In this document: positions 9,101 to 16,503 of the stretch, in pieces
Layout of the letters: each line of letters opens with the position of its first letter
How positions within the stretch are numbered: position 1 is the stretch's first letter
Source of the DNA: an uncultured Lachnospiraceae bacterium
Lineage (GTDB): Bacteria; Bacillota; Clostridia; Lachnospirales; Lachnospiraceae
Length of the DNA: 32,423 nucleotides
Reading direction: 5' to 3'
Assembly (NCBI GenBank): GCA_910577675.1
Contig: CAJTOR010000042.1
Coordinates: forward strand, 1-32,423
Program-made: the position numbers and the translations under genes
The notes under the pieces: generated by a model
Database searches by the model: none
What the model was told of the DNA's origin: nothing
The model's input: the letters and a program-made list of their open reading frames with translations, nothing else

Positions 9101-12100
9101 CAGTGCTGTTGCGTAGTTCCCCCACTGGTTCCTCCTCTGTGTCTGGAAAATTTCATACATGAATTCTTGGTAGACCTCCACTGGAATCCACGGTGTTCCC
9201 AAGGAGAAACTGATTTCCTGTGCGGTCAGCGGGGTGGGCTGTACCATCTTTAATGCCTCCACGTTCCGGGCAAAGCGTTCTGGCTCTTCTTCCGCCTTTA
9301 TCATGGCTTCCGCCAATTTTTCCTTCACATGACCGCTTAAATATTCCCCGGCGGTCTGCCAGCCCGCATTTGGGTTTCCGCCATACAATACAGGGTCTTG
9401 GTAAACTGCATCGCCCAGTTCGGCAAGGACTTCCCCCACGGTTGCCCGACTGCCGTCCGGCTTCTGGTACAGCCCCGCCATATATTCCGGGTCAACCTTC
9501 CCTTTTACATTTAAGGATACCTTTAATGCCTCCGCTGCGGAAAATACCACGGTCGGCAAGGTTTTTGGGTGTATGGTTGCCTTTTGGAACACGGCGGTCT
9601 TGTCATACACCCCCTTTTCCCCTTTCCGCTCTTTTTCAATGGAACGTAAGAGCGGTGCGTTGGCATCCCGCGAGAAGGCGGCAACATTGGCTTTGGAGTT
9701 GAGGTAGCCATATCCCTTCACAAAACGGTCGTAGACCCTGTTTAGGTCTGCAATACGGGATTTTAGGATGGCTTCATCTTCCTCCGGGTTCAGCACCCCC
9801 TGTTTTTCATTCTGGAAGTCAATTAGGCTTCGGAGTGTTTTCGTGATTTCCACAAGCCCCCGGATGCGTTCTGCCTTCCGTCCGGTAATATCCTGTAAAT
9901 ACATCCGGGAATGTTCCCGGTAATAGAGTTTCCCGTCCTCCACGGTGTAGGAAAAATTGCGGACGGCTGGGTCTGCGGGGAGGGATTGCCTTTGCGCCGT
10001 GGTCTGTTCCCTAGTGTGGGCTTCCCCCTCCTGTTCCGGTTCATGGTACTCGCACTTTAGGTAGGAAACCGCGCGCTCCAACCGTTCATCAAGGTCATCG
10101 CCGGGGAGTGGGTGGCAGGCAGTGGCTTTCTCATTGCCGTACATACTGCCATCAAAGACCATCTCCCCCAATACCATCTCCGGGTGGTCAATAAAATAGC
10201 GGTTGATTGGGATGCCATCTATTGTTTCCCCCACAGCCAGCCATGGGCTGTTTTCTTCGTCTGGCACGATTTCCCTCCCCCGTTTCTGTAAAAACAGGAT
10301 GTCTGTTGTCACCTCCGTTCCCGCCACCTGCCGGAACGCATTGTTTGGCAGGCGGATCGCCCCAATCAGTTCCGCCCTCTGTGCAAGGTATTTCCGGTTA
10401 CCGGGGTTTGCCTTGTCCAATGTATACTTTGACGTGATCACGGCAAGGATGCCACCCGGCCGCAGTTTGTCTAAGGATTTTGCCAGGAAATAGTCGTGGA
10501 TACGGAAGTGGTAACGGTTATATTTTGGGTCGTCCACCCGGATGGAGTTGAAGGGGATGTTGCCAACTACAAGGTCGAAGAACTGGTCGGGGTGGGTGGT
10601 CTTCTCAAAGCCCATGATCTGGATATCCGCCTCCGGGTAAAGCTGTTTTGCAATCCCGCCGGAGATTGGCTCAATCTCCACCCCGTACAGTCTGGAATCC
10701 CCCATGCTCCCTGGCAGGGTGGAAAAGAAATTCCCGGTTCCCATCGCAGGGTCTAAAATGTTGCCACTGCGGAAACCAAACTGCCCAAGCGCGTTATAGA
10801 TATGGCGGATAATGCCCTGTTCCGTGTAATAGGCGGTTAGGGTGTTCTCCTGCGCTGCCTGGAATTCCTCATCCGTCAGGAGGTCTTTGATTTCTTGGTA
10901 CTGGCTTTCCCAGTCAACTTTTCCTGGGGTCAGAGCATTTGCCAGACCACCCCAGCCAACGAATTTCGCAAGGGTGATCTGCTCCCCCTCGGTTGCCATA
11001 CGGTTCTGTGACTGTAATTTCTTCAATAGCCGGATTGCGGCGATATTGTTCTGACATTTGGTCTTTGCGCCGCCATCGTAGAGGTGGTGGTCTGCTGAGA
11101 AATGGTAGTTCTGGCGGTAGGCTTGTGATGGGATAGTGGGTTGGCTTTTTTCTTCCCCTAGTTGTCCGATGGATGGTGGGGATGCCAGCCCTTCTGGTAC
11201 AGGACTTCCCTCCCCTGCGTTTTGGGCAAGCTGTAGTCTTTCCCCTATATGGGTTTCTTTTATATGATGTTCTCCCTCTTGCAGGTTTCTTTCCGTTATC
11301 GTGGGATTTCCCATAGAGATTGGGACAGGCTTTGAAATATCGGGGGATTGTTTCCCTATTTCCCCATCATTGACGCTTTTATGGGCTGGCTCTGGTTCTT
11401 TCTCCTGTATTATTTCCGTTTTCCCCATCGCCTCCCTGTCCAGCATGGCATCGGTATCTGTTCCAACGGTATTCCCATAACTATTTGGGGTTCCCAGATC
11501 AAAAAGGGAAAGCTGACCATCCTGCATCATCCCTGTTCCTGCCCCAGCCGTAGGATTACTCTTGAAATTATTTGCAAGAGGGAAACTGCTTTTTGCCCCT
11601 TCCCCAAGCTTGGGGCTTCCCGGTTGTCCTAGTTCTTCCACCCCTCCTTGCCCTATGGCATTGCTTGGGTTTCCCTTCATTCCATTATCTTCTGTGTCCT
11701 CTTTCCCCCTAATCTCCACAGCCGGATAACTGCCATCCAATAATAAATGCTTTATCCGTTCTGCAAGTTCCTCATAAAGATAAGCACTTTCACTTCCTTC
11801 TTCCCGGATAGTCAGTTTTTCCGCATCCCCTGTGATATGGAAATGATGCCTCCCATCCTTTGTGGTGTAGTCTACATCCATCCCCCAGTAAAAAAGCCGC
11901 AGGGTATGGGTTTTGAGGTATGCTTCACTATCCCCACGGAAGTATTCCGCAATCTCCATCTGCCATTCCCCTGCCTCCGGTACGATATCATCCGCACACA
12001 GGATGGTATCTACAAGGGCAATCTCTTCCTCCCCCTGCTGGATGGCTGCTTTTTGTTCTTTTGTGATATCCCCCTGTGTGGCTTCCTGCCCCTGCCTTTC

Positions 12101-13423
12101 TGTTTGTAGGGGTTCTTTCGATTCTTCCCTTTCCTCTGGGGTTATTTCCCCATTCTGTTCTGGTACTGTCCATTCTTTCTGCAGTTTTTCTTCCCCCTCC
12201 GGCGGGATAACGAAAAAAACGCCCACGGACGGCTTAAAACCATCTGTGGGCGGCTGTGCTGCCTGTATGGGTTGTGTTGTTACCGGATGTGCATTACCAC
12301 TTCGTTTGTCACGGTTTCCTCCGCCTGTTTCGTGAGCATCCCCAGATGCCCCGCCCTTGCCACCGTGTCCTCCGTTTCCGGCATCGGGTATCTGGCCAGG
12401 AGTTCCTGTACCAATTCTTTTTTCCGCCGTTCCGCTTCTTCGTCCACCTGCTGGATCATCTCGTTGATTTTCCCCTGTGCCACCAGTTCGGACAGCCGGT
12501 GCGGGTGTTTTTCCATCATGTATCCCTTCCACAGCCCGCCGAACCTCCCCGCTGGCATCTGGTCGGTCTTTTCCTCCCCGGAAATCTGGATTTCCGGGTA
12601 CAGCATCCCGTTGCTGCCTTTGTGGTAAGTAAAATCCATCAATGGCTCTGTCCTCATACGCTTTCCTCCTCTCATTTTTGATGTTCTGGGTTTCCTGGTA
12701 AACCTCCCTTAAAATCGGTCTGGCAATGGAAACGGTGTAATTCCCCAATGCCATAAAAAGTAGGAGGCTGTTATAATTCTGGATGTTTTCAAAACTCCCA
12801 TATCCAAATGGTTCCGTTGGTAACCCGCATTTTGAGAATACCGTAAAGGTAACACTTTCTTCCACCAGTTTCGCCAGTTCTGCTTTCACTGCCCCCTCCG
12901 GCATCCCGTAGAGGGGGCTTTTTTCCTCCACTACCCGGAACCCCTCCAGATAGGCGGGCAGCATTTCTCTGACGCGCTGCACTATTAGGCCATGCAGGCA
13001 GGCTTCGATGCTGTCCGCTTGGAGTTGGTATTTTTCACGGAAATGTACCATGGTTTCGTGGTAATCCCCCTCCTCCAACTTCCATAGGTATTTTTGCAGG
13101 TTGCGGCAGGATTGGACACTCCCATTCGTGTCAAGGAAATCAAACAGGTATTTGATACTTGCGTTCGGTTTTACCATATCAATCACCGCAATGCTTTTTG
13201 CCCCTCGGTTGATGCTGCGCCCAATCCGTGGGTCATGCCACTCGGCAAATGTCCCAAGCTGCGTGGCATTTGGTTTCTGTGCGTAGATCAACACCGCATT
13301 ATCAAAGGAACGTTTGTAAAACCTTGCGACACAGGAAAGTAACCCTTTCCATTCCCCCGGTGTTTTGGTATATTCCTGCACTGACACCCGGTAAAGGTCG
13401 GCCAGTTTGGTCACTCTGTCCAA
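6137..13423 (-). CDS. DarB-like DNA methylase-helicase fusion, 2428 residues
   Basis: This giant protein combines an N6-adenine-type methyltransferase with an SNF2-type SF2 helicase, as in phage P1 DarB and antirestriction proteins of conjugative elements, which protect incoming DNA. A family-typical N-terminal domain spans residues 1-250. After low-complexity linkers, the SAM-binding motif DPAMGTGNF is near 891 and the catalytic-type motif GNIPF, a variant of NPPY, near 955. The helicase has HEVGAGKT near 1602, VDEAH near 1761, LTGTPVSNS, and QRNGRILRQGN near 2098. A coiled coil lies in the last 200 residues. The start is TTG with AGGAGG 7 nt upstream. Residues about 256-382 are Gly/Arg/Pro-rich because the DNA there also encodes a TnpV-like gene in another frame, and residues about 391-404 translate an intrinsic terminator. 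The gene follows parB after 159 nt. Confidence 0.92.
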   Translation of the reverse strand: MDRVTKLADLYRVSVQEYTKTPGEWKGLLSCVARFYKRSFDNAVLIYAQKPNATQLGTFAEWHDPRIGRSINRGAKSIAVIDMVKPNASIKYLFDFLDTNGSVQSCRNLQKYLWKLEEGDYHETMVHFREKYQLQADSIEACLHGLIVQRVREMLPAYLEGFRVVEEKSPLYGMPEGAVKAELAKLVEESVTFTVFSKCGLPTEPFGYGSFENIQNYNSLLLFMALGNYTVSIARPILREVYQETQNIKNERRKAYEDRAIDGFYLPQRQQRDAVPGNPDFRGGKDRPDASGEVRRAVEGIHDGKTPAPAVRTGGTGENQRDDPAGGRRSGTAEKRIGTGTPGQIPDAGNGGHGGKGGASGDAHETGGGNRDKRSGNAHPVTTQPIQAAQPPTDGFKPSVGVFFVIPPEGEEKLQKEWTVPEQNGEITPEEREESKEPLQTERQGQEATQGDITKEQKAAIQQGEEEIALVDTILCADDIVPEAGEWQMEIAEYFRGDSEAYLKTHTLRLFYWGMDVDYTTKDGRHHFHITGDAEKLTIREEGSESAYLYEELAERIKHLLLDGSYPAVEIRGKEDTEDNGMKGNPSNAIGQGGVEELGQPGSPKLGEGAKSSFPLANNFKSNPTAGAGTGMMQDGQLSLFDLGTPNSYGNTVGTDTDAMLDREAMGKTEIIQEKEPEPAHKSVNDGEIGKQSPDISKPVPISMGNPTITERNLQEGEHHIKETHIGERLQLAQNAGEGSPVPEGLASPPSIGQLGEEKSQPTIPSQAYRQNYHFSADHHLYDGGAKTKCQNNIAAIRLLKKLQSQNRMATEGEQITLAKFVGWGGLANALTPGKVDWESQYQEIKDLLTDEEFQAAQENTLTAYYTEQGIIRHIYNALGQFGFRSGNILDPAMGTGNFFSTLPGSMGDSRLYGVEIEPISGGIAKQLYPEADIQIMGFEKTTHPDQFFDLVVGNIPFNSIRVDDPKYNRYHFRIHDYFLAKSLDKLRPGGILAVITSKYTLDKANPGNRKYLAQRAELIGAIRLPNNAFRQVAGTEVTTDILFLQKRGREIVPDEENSPWLAVGETIDGIPINRYFIDHPEMVLGEMVFDGSMYGNEKATACHPLPGDDLDERLERAVSYLKCEYHEPEQEGEAHTREQTTAQRQSLPADPAVRNFSYTVEDGKLYYREHSRMYLQDITGRKAERIRGLVEITKTLRSLIDFQNEKQGVLNPEEDEAILKSRIADLNRVYDRFVKGYGYLNSKANVAAFSRDANAPLLRSIEKERKGEKGVYDKTAVFQKATIHPKTLPTVVFSAAEALKVSLNVKGKVDPEYMAGLYQKPDGSRATVGEVLAELGDAVYQDPVLYGGNPNAGWQTAGEYLSGHVKEKLAEAMIKAEEEPERFARNVEALKMVQPTPLTAQEISFSLGTPWIPVEVYQEFMYEIFQTQRRNQWGNYATALQYSQYSGSYFIANKGNEKGSITATKVYGTERINAYEILEASLNLRFVEIRDKIEYPDPVTGEKREKYILNKKETILAREKQAQIKAEFERWLFSDPQRGARLVKLYNDRFNNIRPREYDGSDLVLPDLAADITLRKHQLDVVAHGLYGEGNLLMAHEVGAGKTYAAIVLAHEMKRLGKANKPLIAVPNHLVGQWSDAYMELYPSANILVAGERDFERANRRRFVSRIATGDYDCIIMAHSSFELIGLSRERQLAAMREELEAVTQGIEEQKFRDGKDWSLKQMQIFKKNLQSRIDQLFSAERKDDVINFEELGVDALIVDEAHAYKNNFSYTKMRNVAGVSSQSSKRAMDMHQKCQYINEISNGRNVVYLTGTPVSNSMAELYVMQKTLQPQELKQRGLLMFDEWAATFGKVTSSLEIRPEGNGYQMKNRFSQFHNLPELMGMFAMVADIKTADMLNLPTPGLKTGAPQVIKSVCTPDQKRIVMELAERAEAIRGGQVDSSKDNFLKLTHEARLLSIDPRAIEPNLADDPDTKLNLCAKTVAEIYHETEKEHLTQLIFCDQGTPKEDGSFSFYGAMKVALVAQGVDEGEIAFIHDAKTDLQREQLFEKVRDGKTRILMGSTEKMGTGMNVQQKLIALHNLDVPWRPSDLTQRNGRILRQGNQNAEVSIYNYITENTFDAYLWQILEQKQRYISQVMTGRSALRTCDDLDETVLQYAEFKAMAASDPRVKEKMETDNEIGRLMVLKSSWQAQQTELSRKTVAFPEQVARKEKQVAAGEEDLKTYRVNKPKEFCMVVDGRGHTERAKAAEHLMVCARRLGLERGDCLEVGSYAGFSLRLVRKFLDDVEIQLCGREVHRTDYGGSELGNITRIINLAERLAEELEGQKAELENLKKQMETAKAECGKPFPEEERLMELQKKKVQLDLALEFKEGGEDMVEDGAAGQPTQETGDAEKPNMPSTSASYSHPSQLLKDMGTMRMVAGGEGIEQ
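12213..12252 (-). terminator. Intrinsic terminator inside the giant gene
   Basis: Read on the minus strand, a 13-bp stem (CGCCCACAGATGG with CCGTCCGTGGGCG; two non-canonical positions, of which both can be G-U pairs) closes a 7-nt loop and is followed directly by seven T residues. It starts 27 nt after the stop of the nested TnpV-like gene. In the giant frame it reads PTDGFKPSVGVFF. Full-length transcription of the methylase-helicase gene must pass through it. Confidence 0.85.
12280..12657 (-). CDS. TnpV-like protein nested out of frame in the giant gene
   Basis: This 125-residue frame has the look of the transposon-encoded TnpV family: an N-terminal strand pair (DFTYHKGSNGMLYPEIQI), then a glycine-arginine turn (AGRFGGLWKGYMMEKHP), then HRLSELVAQGKINEMIQQVDEEAE and a helical tail ending in EETVTNEVVMHIR. 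Its composition is that of a normal soluble protein. The overlapping segment of the giant frame is Gly/Arg/Pro-rich. It has its own AGGAGG 7 nt before ATG 12657 and an intrinsic terminator just after its stop, so independent expression is likely. An upstream in-frame ATG at 12675 precedes that site and is less likely. TnpV proteins are known from Clostridial transposons, and their function is unclear to me. Confidence 0.78.
   Translation of the reverse strand: MRTEPLMDFTYHKGSNGMLYPEIQISGEEKTDQMPAGRFGGLWKGYMMEKHPHRLSELVAQGKINEMIQQVDEEAERRKKELVQELLARYPMPETEDTVARAGHLGMLTKQAEETVTNEVVMHIR
12665..12670 (-). promoter_or_regulatory. Ribosome binding site of the nested TnpV-like gene
   Basis: AGGAGG lies exactly 7 nt upstream of ATG 12657, the same motif and spacing as the site of the giant gene's own TTG start (13431-13436). 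In the giant frame it is simply part of the codons for ERRKAYED. This site decides the start and argues that the nested frame is translated. Confidence 0.8.
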
Positions 13424-13471
13424 GCAGTCACCTCCTATTTTGTGGTTTTAGTCTTTCTTATTTTTCATTTT

Positions 13472-13567
13472 GGGTGCGCGGGGTTTTTGGAATATCTGCT
13501 AGGTATCCTACAAGACGAATTCCTATTTCTCTTGCGGATTTAAATCATCCTACATCCTTGCGCACCC
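13472..13567. repeat. Inverted and direct repeats between parB and the giant gene
   Basis: GGGTGCGC (13472-13479) and GCGCACCC (13560-13567) are perfect inverted repeats 80 nt apart. Between them the octamer ATCCTACA occurs twice in direct orientation (13505 and 13547). The segment fills most of the gap between parB and the methylase-helicase gene. It could be a partition-protein binding site (parS-like) or a control region; neither is proven. Confidence 0.45.
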
Positions 13568-13582
13568 TGATTTCTTCTGGTA

Positions 13583-14647
13583 TTATTTCTCCCCTGTTTC
13601 TTCTGGGAAATCAGTTTCTCCGTTTTGGCAGTTAAAATAGAATTCCAATGCCCGATCGATGGTTTCCTCAATCTCCTTCGCACTCTGCCCTGCCGTGAAA
13701 TATTTGGTGATGACCGCAGGCTTCACTTTGATGGGCTGCGGTTTGTCGCTTTTTGGTTTCCTTGTCTTTTCCCCGGAAAGGATTTGGGTGGTGGTAACAT
13801 CCGTGAGTTTCCCCGTTTCGTAGTAATTACGGAGTAATTCCGCCTTTTTCATATCTAGCTTGTAGCCCTCGGAAACCATAATGTCGGCAATCTGCTGTTG
13901 TTTTTCGGCATCCTCCACAAAGGAGAGGTCATAGGCGGCGAGGAATGAGATTTCACCAGTGTCCACCCTTTTTAATAGTTCTTCATTTAACCCCGACAAG
14001 CGGATATAGCGTGCCACTTTTGCATGGGAAAGACCATATTCTTCCCCAATTTTATCCCTTGTTTTTAACTTGTGCTCAACTTGAGCAGAAGTTGGATTTT
14101 CCCTTGTTTCATGCGGGTTTAGGAGCATTTCAATCTCCGTTAAAAGGTCATTTCTCCTGCCCTGTGACTTCAATGCTTCATAATGCTGCGCCAGACAATA
14201 CGCCCTTTCCGAATGGCTCATATCGGTAAAGGAGCGTTGCCGCAGGTTTGTTTCTGTCACAATCAGGATTGCTTCGTCATGGGTCAGGTTCTCCCGGACG
14301 ATCACCGGGCCTTTCCTAAGCCCTGCAAGCATGGCAGCATTGCGGCGGTTATGCCCGCTCAGGATAATGTATTTCCCTTCCCCGGTATGCCAGAGGATGA
14401 TTGGGAGCAGGATACCAAACTGCCGGATGCTCTCCACCATGTCATCGAGTTGCTGCCCCTCATACAGTTTGAATTTATGTTCTGGGAATGGTTCCATCTG
14501 CGAGAAGTCCATTTCCAGAATCCCGTCATGTATGGGTTCTGTATATGAAGCAGGGATATGCCCTTGGGATGCGGATTCCCCTTCATCCTTTTGCTCAAAG
14601 TTTAGCATCTCATCAAAATCCGCAAGGTTGATTTTCGGTCTAGCCAA
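13583..14647 (-). CDS. ParB-family partition protein
   Basis: This protein of about 354 residues is a ParB/RepB/Spo0J-type DNA-binding CTPase that pairs with the ParA encoded just upstream to segregate the element. The ParB nuclease-like domain is at about residues 45-140, with the nucleotide-binding motif GHNRR at 98-102 and TNLRQRSF at 133-140. A helix-turn-helix region follows at about 195-225 (TRDKIGEEYGLSHAKVARYIRLSG). The tail is basic then acidic. The start is uncertain: TTG 14647 (MARPKINLADF) has AAAGGGG 9 nt upstream, while a GTG two codons earlier is closer to it. Either start overlaps the end of parA, so translation is coupled. Confidence 0.9.
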   Translation of the reverse strand: MARPKINLADFDEMLNFEQKDEGESASQGHIPASYTEPIHDGILEMDFSQMEPFPEHKFKLYEGQQLDDMVESIRQFGILLPIILWHTGEGKYIILSGHNRRNAAMLAGLRKGPVIVRENLTHDEAILIVTETNLRQRSFTDMSHSERAYCLAQHYEALKSQGRRNDLLTEIEMLLNPHETRENPTSAQVEHKLKTRDKIGEEYGLSHAKVARYIRLSGLNEELLKRVDTGEISFLAAYDLSFVEDAEKQQQIADIMVSEGYKLDMKKAELLRNYYETGKLTDVTTTQILSGEKTRKPKSDKPQPIKVKPAVITKYFTAGQSAKEIEETIDRALEFYFNCQNGETDFPEETGEK

Positions 14648-15461
14648 CCGCACACACCCCTTTCTCTTCTCTGCTTCCCTCTGTCGCCAAAAGTTCTTCC
14701 ACGAACTGCCCGTAAGCAATGGCGGCCGGGTTATTTGGCATATACTCACAGATTGTCTTATGGTATAAGACCGCTTCTGCCACCTTGATGGAGCGCGGGA
14801 TATGTGTCTTAAAAATCGGAACCATCCCCGCAAAACCCTGCTCAATCAATGCCCGCACCTGTGCGGATACTATCGTGTTTGGCGAGTCCATTGTGATTAG
14901 GATGCCTTCAATGGTTAGTCCGTGGTTGCTGTTTTTGCGGATGATCTGATAATGTTTCAGTAATTCCGCCAGCCCCTGCGTAGACAATAATTCCGCCTGT
15001 GTCGGGACAATGATGCTGTCTGCACACATCATTACATTGATCATCGGTGTCCCCATCTGCGGCATACAGTCAATGATGATGTACTGGTATCGATCACAGA
15101 TGGTATCCACATACTGCGACAGGATACGCTCCCGGAAATCAACATTGCACAGGTTGCGCTCCAACGTAAAGAGCTGCGAGTTGGACGGGACTACCTCCAC
15201 GCCACTTTCATGTTTTAAAATGTAACTGTCCGGCTCTGGCAGCGGCTTGTCCTCAATCACCATACGCAATAATGTGTTGATTGTCACTTCAAGCTTGTTG
15301 GTGTTCTTTACACCGTAAATAATGCTGGAATGCCCCTGCCCGTCAAAGTCAATCAGGCAGGTTTTCTTCCCCTGCTTTGCCAGCAGGTAGGCTAAGGTCG
15401 TGGCGGTGGCCGATTTGCCAACGCCGCCCTTCTCGTTCATGATGGCGATGATTTTTGCCAT
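14640..15461 (-). CDS. ParA-family partition ATPase
   Basis: This 273-residue protein is a Walker-type ParA/Soj ATPase that positions DNA by cycling on the nucleoid. The deviant Walker A KGGVGKS is at residues 11-17, followed by the Walker A' region CLIDFDGQGHSS (about 34-45) and the Walker B strand YIIIDCMPQMG near 125-135. There is no N-terminal HTH extension, so it is a small, chromosomal- or ICE-type ParA. AAAGGAGA lies 7 nt upstream of the ATG. The stop overlaps the ParB start. Four GGGTAA repeats lie directly upstream and may be its operator or the partition site. Confidence 0.93.
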   Translation of the reverse strand: MAKIIAIMNEKGGVGKSATATTLAYLLAKQGKKTCLIDFDGQGHSSIIYGVKNTNKLEVTINTLLRMVIEDKPLPEPDSYILKHESGVEVVPSNSQLFTLERNLCNVDFRERILSQYVDTICDRYQYIIIDCMPQMGTPMINVMMCADSIIVPTQAELLSTQGLAELLKHYQIIRKNSNHGLTIEGILITMDSPNTIVSAQVRALIEQGFAGMVPIFKTHIPRSIKVAEAVLYHKTICEYMPNNPAAIAYGQFVEELLATEGSREEKGVCAVG

Positions 15462-15487
15462 TCGCTATTCTCCTTTCGTGGTTTTCT

Positions 15488-15533
15488 GGGTAAAGGTTTT
15501 CCCTGGGTAAGTGGGGATGGGTAAATAGGGTAA
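15488..15533. repeat. Four GGGTAA repeats upstream of parA
   Basis: GGGTAA occurs at 15488, 15505, 15519 and 15528 on the plus strand (TTACCC in the direction of parA), within 46 nt. The two copies nearest parA share a longer context, TTACCCAG followed by AAAACC. Spacing is irregular (17, 14 and 9 nt). The position, immediately before the parA ribosome binding site, suits an autoregulatory operator or a centromere-like site. Confidence 0.6.
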
Positions 15534-15593
15534 AAAAATAGGACTTAATCGGTAAAACCCTTATAATGAAAGGTTTTCTGATTAAGTCCTATT
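15531..15593 (-). terminator. Long intrinsic terminator overlapping the lipoprotein stop codon
   Basis: On the minus strand the arm 15572-15593 pairs with 15537-15559: a perfect 14-bp block AATAGGACTTAATC at the base, then a bulge and further pairing. Seven T residues follow (15532-15538). The TAA of the lipoprotein gene lies within the 3' arm. The structure separates the lipoprotein transcript from parA, which therefore probably has its own promoter. Confidence 0.85.
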
Positions 15594-16213
15594 ATATCAG
15601 TATCATATGTAAAAACTGCCAATCCCAAATCATCCCCCGTAATCAGTTCCAGTATGCCATCCCCATCAAAATCATGTAACCCCAGATAAAATATCGTCAA
15701 GTTCATAGGATCATCAGATTTTTTTCTGGTTTCCTCACCATTCATGGGTTCATACCTCGGGGCAAGGTAATCCCACAGATGGTAGATTACTTCCAGATAT
15801 GCACTCTTCCAAGTTTGGGTTTCTTCCTCCGGTTGGTCTTTTTCCATCTGCTCCTGCCCTTCCTTAGTCGGCTCCGGAGAATCCACCACAAAATCTTTTT
15901 GCCCTTCTGCTTCCTCCCCTGGTACCGTATCAGGTTCCTTCGGTTGTTTTCGTTCCCCGTCCATCAAATCAGAATCTTTTTCTGTTGGCTCTGTATTCTC
16001 TTGTATCTCAGGGGCTTTATCTGGCTCTTTGGAAGGGGGCAAATCCTGTGTTACAGCCTCCTTCCCACCGGATGGTTCCTGCTCCTTTCCTGATGGTACA
16101 TTGTTTGGCATTTTCCCTTCCCCCGCCCCAGAGGAACATGCTAATAATCCATATGCCAAAACAGATATCGCAGCAAATACGAAAAAATTTCTTTTTGTTT
16201 TATTCTGTTGCAA
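15545..16213 (-). CDS. Pro/Glu-rich lipoprotein with DFDGDG motif
   Basis: This is a predicted surface lipoprotein of 222 residues. It has a basic start (QQNKTKRN), a hydrophobic stretch (FFVFAAISVLAYGLLA) and a lipobox LLAC with the modified cysteine near residue 26. Residues about 30-145 form a low-complexity linker rich in Pro, Glu and Lys, as in wall-spanning spacers. The C-terminal 75 residues are folded and contain HDFDGDGILELITGDD, a calcium-binding-like motif also seen in FG-GAP-type repeats. The start is TTG 16213 with AGGAGG 8 nt upstream; the earlier ATG 13 codons upstream has no such site. It lies 75 nt after the truncated BlaI-like gene and probably shares its promoter. The substrate or role is unknown. 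Confidence 0.8.
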   Translation of the reverse strand: MQQNKTKRNFFVFAAISVLAYGLLACSSGAGEGKMPNNVPSGKEQEPSGGKEAVTQDLPPSKEPDKAPEIQENTEPTEKDSDLMDGERKQPKEPDTVPGEEAEGQKDFVVDSPEPTKEGQEQMEKDQPEEETQTWKSAYLEVIYHLWDYLAPRYEPMNGEETRKKSDDPMNLTIFYLGLHDFDGDGILELITGDDLGLAVFTYDTDIIGLNQKTFHYKGFTD

Positions 16214-16288
16214 CCTAATCCCCTCCTTGCGATATAAAATTTTTTTTAGCAAATTTATAATTCTGTTTACACATCCATAATTTCCCTC

Positions 16289-16459
16289 TTAATGTACATA
16301 ATCCTTCTTTGCCATACGTTCCAATACCGTCATCAGGCTGGAAAGCTTCCAGCCAAGATTCCCGTTAAAAGCCTCCAAAATCTCACCGGAAGTCATTGGA
16401 CTTGCCTTCTCCCACAATATTTTCATAATCTCAAACTCTTTTTCCGATAATCTTTTCAT
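16289..16459 (-). pseudogene. Truncated BlaI/MecI-type repressor, 56 residues
   Basis: The frame reads MKRLSEKEFEIMKILWEKAS, then PMTSGEILEAFN and SSLMTVLERMAKKDYVH, then a TAA. This is the winged-helix N-terminus of the BlaI/MecI/CopY family, which normally reaches about 120 residues with a dimerisation and cleavage domain at the C-terminus. Here the wing and that domain are missing, and I found no continuation in the other frames. An AGGAG site precedes the ATG, and a consensus promoter with a TGTA/TACA palindrome lies upstream, so it may still be expressed. No BlaR1-type protease gene is adjacent; the lipoprotein gene follows instead. It is either a decayed repressor or a mini-regulator. 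Confidence 0.75.
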
Positions 16460-16503
16460 AGACCCACTTCTCCTTTAAATTACTAAAATTATCACTACCT
16501 ATT

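Noticed and set aside
16289..16459. Beta-lactam resistance locus
   Set aside because: Only a truncated repressor is present; there is no BlaR1 sensor and no beta-lactamase gene.
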